From contig JAGUWT010000241.1 of NCBI GenBank assembly GCA_020062205.1, positions 1 through 11,360 on the forward strand: 11,360 nucleotides of DNA, given 5' to 3'. The first letter of the stretch is position 1. The number at the start of each line of letters is the position of its first letter. The notes beneath the pieces are model-generated. The model did no database searches. It was not told the DNA's origin and worked only from the letters and a program-made list of their open reading frames with translations. The DNA is from Thermodesulfovibrionales bacterium. GTDB lineage: Bacteria; Nitrospirota; Thermodesulfovibrionia; Thermodesulfovibrionales; SM23-35. The translations under genes and the position numbers were made by a program. Positions 1 to 6,141 of this stretch are shown one piece after another.

Positions 1-153
1 ACAGGGGTGACTGTTATCGCTGTAAGAAGGGAAAAAGAGGTATATACTAACCCTGAGCCTGATTTCAAATTCAAACAAGGTGACTTCATCCTGTTTACCG
101 GAGACAGGGAAAATATGAATACTGCATTGAATTACTTCAAGGGGAAAACGTGA
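1..153 (+). CDS. RCK_C (TrkA-C) domain protein, C-terminal fragment
   Basis: The frame is open from the first base to TGA at 151-153 and gives the last 50 residues of a protein that starts outside the window. The fragment begins TGVTVIAVRREKEVYTNP and continues FKQGDFILFTGD, which is the usual RCK_C/TrkA-C pattern: a G-V-x-V-x-A-V-R-R strand, a 'tNP' turn, then a 'GD-x-hhh-x-G' strand. RCK_C domains are cytosolic ligand-binding regulatory domains at the end of K+ channels, Trk-type K+ uptake proteins and CPA2/Kef-type monovalent cation:proton antiporters. Which of these parents it belongs to cannot be told from this piece. A cation-transport protein here fits the osmotic theme of the genes downstream. 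The next gene starts 129 bp later. Confidence 0.8.
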   Translation, partial: TGVTVIAVRREKEVYTNPEPDFKFKQGDFILFTGDRENMNTALNYFKGKT

Positions 154-177
154 TGTTTCTCTTGATCAGCTTCATAA

Positions 178-205
178 TTCTTAATAAGAAACAAAACGTC
201 TTATT
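178..205 (+). other. weak AT-rich hairpins after the RCK_C gene
   Basis: Two overlapping inverted repeats follow the RCK_C stop: TTCTT (178-182) with AAGAA (186-190), and AATAAGA (183-189) with TCTTATT (199-205) around a 9-nt loop. The second is followed by TTTCTCATT, a poor T-run. It could be a weak terminator for the upstream gene, but its stem has a single G-C pair, so I do not call it a terminator. Confidence 0.2.
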
Positions 206-215
206 TCTCATTGTC

Positions 216-236
216 ATGCTGAACTCGTTTCAGCAT
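216..236. repeat. palindromic intergenic repeat (8-bp arms)
   Basis: ATGCTGAA at 216-223 is the exact reverse complement of TTCAGCAT at 229-236, with CTCGT between. The core, with its flanks (TGTC before, CTT after), resembles a short dispersed palindrome that I recall seeing in intergenic regions of several environmental bacteria. Its copy number in this genome cannot be judged from one window. Confidence 0.45.
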
Positions 237-249
237 CTTGAACTATAAT
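218..249 (+). promoter_or_regulatory. possible promoter for the downstream operon
   Basis: A perfect -10 hexamer TATAAT lies at 244-249, 33 bp before the ATG of the coiled-coil gene. No convincing -35 is present at 16-18 bp spacing; the region there is the palindromic repeat, and TTGTCA at 211-216 is too far upstream. If used, it would need an activator or be weak. The call rests on the -10 alone. Confidence 0.3.
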
Positions 250-282
250 TATAACTGTAATGCTTAAAGGAGGTACAGTATT

Positions 283-1005
283 ATGAAGACCAGACTATGG
301 ATAATCTTTCTAATAATATTAATCGTTGCCATAGCGGGAATAGGTTACCTCGGCCTACCAATCCTAATAGAAAAAGAGACTGCCGGACTCAGGGCTGATG
401 TCCAGGATGTAAAGCAGAGGCTCCAGAAGATAGAGGAGGAATCAAAGGCTGCCCCGTTGAAACCTGATGCCGATGTCCAGAAGGTCATCAAAACTGTAAA
501 TGCTATTTACTACAGGGTGAACTCTCTTGAGGATTCTCTTAAGAAAGGTCTGTCTGCAACGGATGAGACAATAAAAAAGCAGGGGAAAGTAACAGAAGAA
601 ACCTTGAAAAAACATGCTGAAGAAATAGAAAAACAGAAGGCGGCAACCGCAGAGGCTTTACGGAAACAGGCCGAAGTCATTGACAAATTGAATCAAGAGA
701 CAGAGACTAAAATACAGAAGATTATGTTTGATGCAACAATGGCAAGTATCAGAGGGCATATCTTAAAGGCAAGGGTGGAGCTTGTGGCTAAAAATGTTGG
801 TACTGCAAGGGCAGAGCTTGACCTTGTTGATGAGCTTTTTTCAAAGGTATCGGAAATTGCATCGGATAAAGACAGAGGAACGATACAAGAACTCCGTTTA
901 TCGCTTAAAAAGACAAGGGCAGAAATGGATACCGATTTGCCAGCCGCACTCAACAAAATTGACCTTTTATGGCATGAAATAAGCAAACTACTGAGGAAGA
1001 GTTAA
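283..1005 (+). CDS. membrane-anchored coiled-coil protein, function unknown
   Basis: I do not recognise this 240-residue protein as a named family. The start is ATG at 283, with a strong Shine-Dalgarno AAAGGAGGT at 266-274. Residues 5-28 are a single hydrophobic helix flanked by K/R at the N terminus, so it is probably an uncleaved membrane anchor. Residues 30-55 and about 65-145 are rich in E, K, Q, A with regular hydrophobic spacing and few prolines, consistent with a long coiled coil. Residues 148-240 look all-helical with paired L/A positions (GHILKARVELVAKNVGTA, then SKLL near the end), a helical-bundle-like tail. It likely sits in the inner membrane with the coiled coil on one face; the topology is not certain. 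It stops 18 bp before the M23 peptidase gene, so the two are probably co-transcribed and may both act at the envelope. It could be a scaffold or adaptor; that is a guess. Confidence 0.75.
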   Translation: MKTRLWIIFLIILIVAIAGIGYLGLPILIEKETAGLRADVQDVKQRLQKIEEESKAAPLKPDADVQKVIKTVNAIYYRVNSLEDSLKKGLSATDETIKKQGKVTEETLKKHAEEIEKQKAATAEALRKQAEVIDKLNQETETKIQKIMFDATMASIRGHILKARVELVAKNVGTARAELDLVDELFSKVSEIASDKDRGTIQELRLSLKKTRAEMDTDLPAALNKIDLLWHEISKLLRKS

Positions 1006-1023
1006 GGAGAAGAGGAGAGTTCA

Positions 1024-2256
1024 GTGAAAAAAATCTTTATATCTGCTGTTTTTCTGGTAATCGCATTTCTGACAATACGAAGTAATATTAACATCATAGA
1101 TAAACGAGAAAAAATAGATATTCCGGAAAAGGAATGCTATCGGGAAATATGTGGTACCGTAGAACAAGGAGAGACACTGTATGATATCTTTACAAAATAT
1201 AAGCTTGATTTCGAAGAGTTGCTCAAATTAAAAGAAGCTTCTGCTGATGTCCACAGATTGCGAGAAATCTATCCAGGCCAACCATATAAAATAATCATTG
1301 ATGACAGTTCTCATATCAATGGATTTATGTACTGGATTGATGATGATAATATTTTACACATTACCCGCACAGAATCAGGATTCTGCGCAGAGAAAAAGAC
1401 CATAGAATATGAAAAAAAGATACTACATATAGGTGGAATAATAAAAGACAACCTCATTTCGTCTATGCGAGAAGGAAGAGAAAATCTGATGTTGGCGTTA
1501 CAACTGTCCGATATATTCGCATGGGACATCGATTTTACGACAGATCTGCGGAAAAGGGATGAATTTAAGATTATTGTTGAAGGATTTTATCTGGACGGAG
1601 AATTCAAAAAATATGGAGACATACTCTCGGTAGAGTTTATCAATAATGGGGCGACTTACCACGCATACAGATTCAAACATAATGGAGAAGTTGATTACTA
1701 TGATGCAGAAGGGAAATCGCTGAAAAGGGCATTTTTAAAAGCTCCTTTAAGTTTTAGGCGTATCAGTTCTTATTTTTCTTATAGACGGTTTCATCCAATA
1801 TTAAAGATATCCAGGCCGCATCATGGATTGGACTATGCTGCCCCTCAAGGGACTCCTGTTTCTGCGGTTGGTGATGGAACAGTTATATTTTCTGGCTATA
1901 AGGGACAATATGGCAAGATTATCATAGTAAGACATCCTAATAATTGGAGAACATATTATGGCCATTTATCCAGGATTGAAAAGAACATTAAGAAAGGGAG
2001 TAAAATTAAGCAAGGACGGATTATCGGATATGTCGGATCAACAGGTCTTGCCACGGGACCACATCTCCATTATGAGTTGAGAGTAAAGAACAAACCAATT
2101 AATCCGCTGTCAGTAAAAGTACCTCGTGGAAGGACAGTCCCCCAAAAGTTGCTTGCTGAGTTCAGGGACTTTAAAAATAAAATGGACTCCCAACTTGTTT
2201 CGATTACGTCTCCAGTTTTTGCGTGTGTTGAAAAAAGCAAAGATAATAAGTTATAG
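1024..2256 (+). CDS. M23 (LytM) zinc murein endopeptidase, MepM/YebA-like
   Basis: Predicted envelope peptidase that would cut peptide cross-links in peptidoglycan. The start is GTG at 1024, set by GAGGAG at 1012-1017 with a 6-nt spacer; 410 residues. Order of parts: signal/anchor helix at about 3-20; a LysM/OapA-like segment at about 43-92 (VEQGETLYDIFTKYKLD, then YPGQPYKI); a middle domain at about 130-235 with IFAWDIDF and the R-x-D-E-F strand typical of the second domain of MepM/Csd3-type proteases; and the M23 domain at about 245-363. Metal and catalytic residues are all visible: H266 and D270 (HHGLD), H314 (YYGHLS) and H347-x-H349 (GPHLHYE). It should therefore be active, unlike the degenerate EnvC/NlpD group. 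A position among osmotic genes suits an enzyme that loosens the wall during turgor or volume change, but that is inference. About 47 residues follow the M23 domain without a recognisable motif. Confidence 0.9.
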   Translation: MKKIFISAVFLVIAFLTIRSNINIIDKREKIDIPEKECYREICGTVEQGETLYDIFTKYKLDFEELLKLKEASADVHRLREIYPGQPYKIIIDDSSHINGFMYWIDDDNILHITRTESGFCAEKKTIEYEKKILHIGGIIKDNLISSMREGRENLMLALQLSDIFAWDIDFTTDLRKRDEFKIIVEGFYLDGEFKKYGDILSVEFINNGATYHAYRFKHNGEVDYYDAEGKSLKRAFLKAPLSFRRISSYFSYRRFHPILKISRPHHGLDYAAPQGTPVSAVGDGTVIFSGYKGQYGKIIIVRHPNNWRTYYGHLSRIEKNIKKGSKIKQGRIIGYVGSTGLATGPHLHYELRVKNKPINPLSVKVPRGRTVPQKLLAEFRDFKNKMDSQLVSITSPVFACVEKSKDNKL

Positions 2257-2296
2257 GGTTACAGGATAATCCTTTAACACATCTCAAGGAGGAGAA

Positions 2297-3340
2297 ATGG
2301 ACATTAATTTAAAGAGGATTCTCATACCTTCAATCTTAGGCATGATATCAGCCTCCTTATTGTTCGTCATCAGGGGTATTACCTTCAGACTCCTTCACCG
2401 ATGGGCAAAAAAGACAGAGACAAAGATTGACGATATAATAATCAAGGCATTTAAAACACCTTCTGTTTACTGGTGTATTGCGATCGGTCTCTATATCGGG
2501 GTTGCTATCTCAGAGCTTCCTGAAAGATATGTATTTTATTTCAGTAAGACCATTCATGTAATTGTAATCCTTTCCATCACCATTGCTACAGCAAACCTAA
2601 CAGGAAAAATATTTAAAAATTACATACAAAAATTAGACCTTCCGATTCCCACAACAGGCCTTGCACATGGGATTTTAAAAGGAACTATCTTCATTATAGG
2701 TTTGTTGATTATACTCAGCGTCCTTGGGATCTCGATAACCCCACTTATTACTGCTCTTGGGGTTGGTGGTCTTGCGGTTGCCCTTGCCCTTCAGGATACG
2801 CTGGCAAACCTGTTTGCAGGAATTCATATCCTCGTGGAAAAATCTATCCGGGTTGGTGATTTTATAAAACTTGAGTCAGGCCAGGAAGGTTATGTGGAAG
2901 ACATAACGTGGAGAACGACTCGGGTCCGAACATTGCCGAACAATATTGTGGTGATACCAAACAGCAAACTTTCTCAAAGTGTTGTGACAAATTATTATCT
3001 GCCGGAAAAAAGAATGTCTCTTTTAATTTCGATAGCGGTAAGTTATTCATCCGATCCGGAGAAAGTAGAAATAATTCTCGTTGAAGAAGCAAAAAAAGCA
3101 GCCGGACAAATTCCGGGATTGCTTGGAGATCCGGAACCTTTTGTTAGATTTATACCCGGATTTGGAGACAGTTCCCTTGACTTCACTCTAATATGTCAGG
3201 TTCAGGAATTTGTGGACCAGTACCTCGCGCAGCATGAACTGAGAAAGAGGATTTTCAAGAGATTTAAGGAAGAAGGTATTGAGATACCATTCCCGCATAG
3301 GACGGTTTATCTGAGGGAGGAGAAAGAGTGGCAGAAGTAA
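2297..3340 (+). CDS. mscS: small-conductance mechanosensitive channel, MscS family
   Basis: Predicted inner-membrane channel that opens under membrane tension and lets solutes out on osmotic down-shock. The start is ATG at 2297 with AAGGAGG at 2286-2292. The protein has 347 residues: hydrophobic helices at about 10-32, 56-75, 84-103 and 126-147, then the pore helix at about 150-180. The pore helix keeps the MscS pattern of packed Gly/Ala (GVGGLAVALALQDTLANLFAG). The beta domain follows at about 182-235 (RVGDFIKLESGQEGYVEDI, then the conserved VVIPNSKL), and then the alpha/beta C-terminal domain to about 335, ending EGIEIPFPHRTVYL, a strongly conserved family signature. All parts of a working channel are present. 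The next gene encodes a divergent paralogue, so the pair probably arose by tandem duplication. The gap to that gene is 68 bp. Confidence 0.93.
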   Translation: MDINLKRILIPSILGMISASLLFVIRGITFRLLHRWAKKTETKIDDIIIKAFKTPSVYWCIAIGLYIGVAISELPERYVFYFSKTIHVIVILSITIATANLTGKIFKNYIQKLDLPIPTTGLAHGILKGTIFIIGLLIILSVLGISITPLITALGVGGLAVALALQDTLANLFAGIHILVEKSIRVGDFIKLESGQEGYVEDITWRTTRVRTLPNNIVVIPNSKLSQSVVTNYYLPEKRMSLLISIAVSYSSDPEKVEIILVEEAKKAAGQIPGLLGDPEPFVRFIPGFGDSSLDFTLICQVQEFVDQYLAQHELRKRIFKRFKEEGIEIPFPHRTVYLREEKEWQK

Positions 3341-3399
3341 TGATGTATAATGAAGCATGGGAAGCTGATATGGAAATTACAATTCGCAATATAATCTGA
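3328..3399 (+). CDS. possible 23-codon coupling ORF between the two mscS genes
   Basis: A GTG at 3328 is preceded by a very good Shine-Dalgarno, GGAGGAG at 3316-3322 with a 5-nt spacer, inside the end of mscS. The frame runs 23 codons (MAEVMMYNEAWEADMEITIR, then 3 more) to TGA at 3397-3399. That stop lies 9 nt before the ATG of the next gene, in the same frame, and the next gene has almost no Shine-Dalgarno of its own. A translated mini-ORF could deliver ribosomes to that start. The Shine-Dalgarno may equally be a chance effect of the GGGAGGAGAAAGAG codons at the mscS end. The call is tentative. Confidence 0.25.
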   Translation: MAEVMMYNEAWEADMEITIRNII

Positions 3400-3408
3400 G
3401 ACCTAAAA

Positions 3409-4785
3409 ATGATTGAATGGCTAAATAAAAATTGGCTCTCAATGATAGCGCCGGCTATTGTTTTTCTATCTTTTATTGTGGTCGCCATATGGGCGAGGAG
3501 AAGCCTCTTCAATTATCTTAACGGATTATTTACTAAATTAAAATGGGAAGGAAGTGAGATACTCCTTCAGACAACGAAAGCCCAATTTTTTCAATGGTGC
3601 ATTATATTGGGAGCATATACAGCTATTCTGGTTTCAACATTATCCCCTCAGGGTAAAGTCTTAGCCGGAAGAATCATTGGAACTATTTTTGTTATTTCTT
3701 TAACGTGGACGTTTCTCAGTCTTGCTGTAAAATTACTTCATCAATATCTACGGAAGATAAAAGCGCCCTTTCCCTTTCCAACAGCTCTAATAATCAATGC
3801 AGTAAGAATTACCTTTATTGTTGTAGGTGTGTTGATATTGCTTGATATCTGGAAAGTGCCAACTACTCCGATAGTTCTGACGCTGACCATAGGATTATTA
3901 GTTGCTGTTCTGGCGTCTCGTGATGAGATACTTAATATTTTCTCCGGATTTCAATTGGCTCATGGCGACCTAATCAAGATAGGCCATTATATCAAACTTG
4001 AGTCAGGCGAGGAAGGTTATATTTCTGATATAACATGGAGGAATATTCAGATTAAGACTCCTGATGACAAGATCATCTTTGTGCCGAACAGTAAGTTTAC
4101 AAAAACCACAGTCACCGCTTACAGAGAGCCTCTTAAAAAGGCAACTCAAGCATTCCGTTTTTATACACGGCTGCATATAAAAGAATTGACGGGACTTAAG
4201 GCAAAAAATTTATCGGAGCTTGTTAATATATTGAGCGATGTTCCAGACTCAGTAATTTATTACCACACGCACAATTTCATAGAAGAATATCAATATCTTA
4301 TCCCTCAACCGGCTAATGAGTTTGCATTGTGGGTCAGTGACGTCATCGGTGATGAGATTCTTGCAGAAAAACTGTCCAATATAGATACCTTTGAATTCTC
4401 TACAATCGGTGAACTTAGAGAAAGAATCATAGCCGTTATCAATGACGGGCTGTCAACAAGAGGGGATGGACGGACAGCGTTTGAAGGAAGGGAATTCCAT
4501 TTTATTAAATCAGTAAGTGTAGTTTTGACTACTCCCTATATTGCTCATGATTTAAGAGAATTTGTTGAAGCGCTTCGCAAGGTGAGTATTAATTCTCTTT
4601 ACTTTCATATCTTTGAGTCAAGGTTAAGACTGCATAGAGGAGTTAATGACTTTTCTATATGGCTTCAGGATAGTCTTGATGAAAGAGAACTGGCTGATAA
4701 GATAGCTGCGCTTGACCCTTATAACTATACAATAGAAGACCTGAGGTCTATAATTATTCAGCTTATTGAAGAACGTATTAAGTAG
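3409..4785 (+). CDS. MscS-like membrane protein fused to a duplicated DUF5752-like domain
   Basis: Hybrid protein of 458 residues. Residues 1-242 are MscS-like: hydrophobic helices at about 10-29, 59-78, 86-110 and 126-146, a pore-helix equivalent at about 152-182, then a well conserved beta domain (HYIKLESGEEGYISDITW, KIIFVPNSKF). The usual alpha/beta C-terminal domain is absent. In its place, residues 248-458 match, from memory, the family catalogued as DUF5752 (LKAKNLSELV, IYYHTH, FHFIKSVS, YFHIFE). That family I recall as a separate protein next to trehalose-type glycosyltransferases; here it is tethered to the membrane part and treT follows after 10 bp. The pore helix is degenerate (ASRDEILNIF where MscS has a Gly/Ala-rich AlaLeuGln-Gly turn), so it may be a tension sensor or a subunit that mixes with the upstream MscS instead of a free channel. 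ATG at 3409 is the only good start; an in-frame TGA lies at 3397-3399. Its Shine-Dalgarno is poor. The DUF5752 function is unknown. Confidence 0.88.
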   Translation: MIEWLNKNWLSMIAPAIVFLSFIVVAIWARRSLFNYLNGLFTKLKWEGSEILLQTTKAQFFQWCIILGAYTAILVSTLSPQGKVLAGRIIGTIFVISLTWTFLSLAVKLLHQYLRKIKAPFPFPTALIINAVRITFIVVGVLILLDIWKVPTTPIVLTLTIGLLVAVLASRDEILNIFSGFQLAHGDLIKIGHYIKLESGEEGYISDITWRNIQIKTPDDKIIFVPNSKFTKTTVTAYREPLKKATQAFRFYTRLHIKELTGLKAKNLSELVNILSDVPDSVIYYHTHNFIEEYQYLIPQPANEFALWVSDVIGDEILAEKLSNIDTFEFSTIGELRERIIAVINDGLSTRGDGRTAFEGREFHFIKSVSVVLTTPYIAHDLREFVEALRKVSINSLYFHIFESRLRLHRGVNDFSIWLQDSLDERELADKIAALDPYNYTIEDLRSIIIQLIEERIK

Positions 4786-4798
4786 GAGAACTGATTTG
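4784..4798 (+). promoter_or_regulatory. Shine-Dalgarno and TTG start that fix the treT N terminus
   Basis: AGGAG at 4784-4788 overlaps the TAG stop of the preceding gene (4783-4785) and stands 7 nt before TTG at 4796-4798. The earlier in-frame TTG at 4766 lies inside the preceding gene and lacks such a site, so the 4796 start is preferred. The overlap of stop and ribosome site suggests coupled translation. Confidence 0.7.
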
Positions 4799-6043
4799 GA
4801 AAAAGCGATATTTCACCATCCGAGGGCTAAAATACAGGATTATGTGCCTATTGTCGGCAGAAGCGCCATTGAAGAACTCAGGGCGCTTGCCGAGCGGTTA
4901 TCAGGAAAAGTTATACAGAACATAAATTCAACATTCACAGGCGGGGGTGTGGCTGAGATACTTACGCGCATGGTGCCTTTATTGAACCAGCTTGGGGTTG
5001 ATGCCCAGTGGACAACTATTACGGGACATAAAGATTTCTTTGATGTAACAAAAAAGTTTCATAACGCGCTTCACGGCAGAAAGGAAGATATCTCCTCCGA
5101 AGACTTCTCCGTATTCTTAGAAGTGAGTAAAAAGAATATCGAGGAGTTAAGGTTTGGGGGAGACATTATCTTTATTCATGACCCTCAGCCCGTAGCTCTG
5201 ATTGCAAAGAAGAAAGAGCTTGGAGGAAAATGGATATGGCGATGCCACATTGATGTCTCTAATCCTGATAATAGAGTTTGGGAATTTTTGCGGGATTTTG
5301 TTATAGAGTATGATGCTGCTGTTTTCTCAGCCCCGAATTTTTCACAACAGTTGCCTATCCGCCAATTTATGATCTCTCCGTCCATAGACCCATTAAGCGA
5401 CAAAAACAAGGAACTCCCATCAGAGATTATTGATTCAGTGTTGAACAAGTATGGTCTGGATAAAGACAAACCTATTATTGCCCAGATTTCACGGTTTGAT
5501 TATCTGAAGGATCCTATTGGCGTGATACAGGCATTTGAGATGGTAAGAAAGAGTATAGACTGCCAACTCGTTCTGGCAGGAGGCACAGCAACTGATGACC
5601 CTGAGTCCGAAAAGGTATTAGAAGAGGTAAGGGAACAGGCATCCGGCAAGTCTGATATACACATATTGCTCATTCCTCCGGAAGGCGATATAGAGATCAA
5701 TGCCCTGCAGCAAGCAGCTGCTGTGATTCTGCAAAAATCAATAAAAGAGGGTTTTGGACTTACCGTAACTGAAGCCCTATGGAAAGGGAAACCTGTAGTA
5801 GCCTCTGCTGTAGGGGGGATTCAGCTGCAGGTCAAGAATAAACTCACAGGCTTGCTCTGCCATAGCGTTGAAGGGGCTGCTTATGCAGTAAAAAGGCTCC
5901 TCAGCAACAAGGAGTATGCTGCATGGATCGGCAAAAACGCACGCGAACATGTAAGACAAAACTTCTTAATAACCCGTCATCTCAAAGACTATCTGCTCCT
6001 TTTCATCTCGCTATATTATCCTTCTGATGCGATTTACTTATGA
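4796..6043 (+). CDS. treT: trehalose glycosyltransferring synthase, GT4 family (TreT-like)
   Basis: Predicted cytosolic GT-B enzyme that joins glucose from an NDP-glucose to free glucose, giving trehalose in one step; in the characterised archaeal TreT the reaction is reversible. With TTG at 4796 the protein has 415 residues, close to the length I recall for TreT. Visible marks: the N-terminal Gly-rich loop STFTGGGVAEILTRMVPLL (about 45-63), HDPQP at 128-132, WRCHIDVSNP (about 148-157), the hinge strand ending SAPNFSQQLP, then the C-terminal Rossmann half with QISRFDYLKDPIGVI (from about 230) and the GT4 E-x7-E motif EGFGLTVTE (E318, E326). The first half (HDPQP, CHIDVS, NSTFTGGGVAE) is typical of TreT and less so of sucrose synthases or other GT4 enzymes. 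It follows the MscS-DUF5752 gene by 10 bp, which suggests a functional link. It provides a second trehalose route beside otsA/otsB downstream. Acceptor specificity cannot be proven from sequence. Confidence 0.85.
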   Translation: MEKAIFHHPRAKIQDYVPIVGRSAIEELRALAERLSGKVIQNINSTFTGGGVAEILTRMVPLLNQLGVDAQWTTITGHKDFFDVTKKFHNALHGRKEDISSEDFSVFLEVSKKNIEELRFGGDIIFIHDPQPVALIAKKKELGGKWIWRCHIDVSNPDNRVWEFLRDFVIEYDAAVFSAPNFSQQLPIRQFMISPSIDPLSDKNKELPSEIIDSVLNKYGLDKDKPIIAQISRFDYLKDPIGVIQAFEMVRKSIDCQLVLAGGTATDDPESEKVLEEVREQASGKSDIHILLIPPEGDIEINALQQAAAVILQKSIKEGFGLTVTEALWKGKPVVASAVGGIQLQVKNKLTGLLCHSVEGAAYAVKRLLSNKEYAAWIGKNAREHVRQNFLITRHLKDYLLLFISLYYPSDAIYL

Positions 6044-6057
6044 TTAACCGCATCAGA
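6023..6057 (+). repeat. 9-bp inverted repeat spanning the treT stop
   Basis: TCTGATGCG at 6023-6031 is the exact reverse complement of CGCATCAGA at 6049-6057, with a 17-nt loop that contains the treT TGA (6041-6043). No T-run follows, so it is not a standard intrinsic terminator. It may protect or terminate the upstream message weakly, or be chance. Confidence 0.4.
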
Positions 6058-6091
6058 TTTCAAGGAGGAGCGGCGGATTACAAGAAGTATA

Positions 6092-6109
6092 AGTTTAGAA
6101 AGTTTAGAA
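6092..6109 (+). repeat. tandem direct repeat in the otsA leader
   Basis: AGTTTAGAA occurs twice back to back at 6092-6100 and 6101-6109, 33 bp before the otsA start. The second copy contains TAGAAT (6105-6110), a possible -10, but no -35 fits. It could be a regulator site or simple slippage. Confidence 0.3.
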
Positions 6110-6141
6110 TATTGTAAGGAAAAAGGTGTTGGAGATTTAAC

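Noticed and set aside
693..986. Minus-strand 97-codon frame within the coiled-coil gene
   Set aside because: It is an antisense shadow of a clearly better supported + strand gene; the translation is low-complexity Ser/Leu-rich and has no ribosome site or family features.
4766..4795. Longer treT reading frame starting at TTG 4766
   Set aside because: It lies within the preceding gene without a ribosome site and adds ten residues (LSRRTD-type) with no family match; TTG at 4796 has AGGAG at the right distance.
6062..6070. AAGGAGGAG in the treT-otsA gap as the ribosome site of a small gene
   Set aside because: No ATG, GTG or TTG lies at a usable distance downstream; only an ATT would fit.
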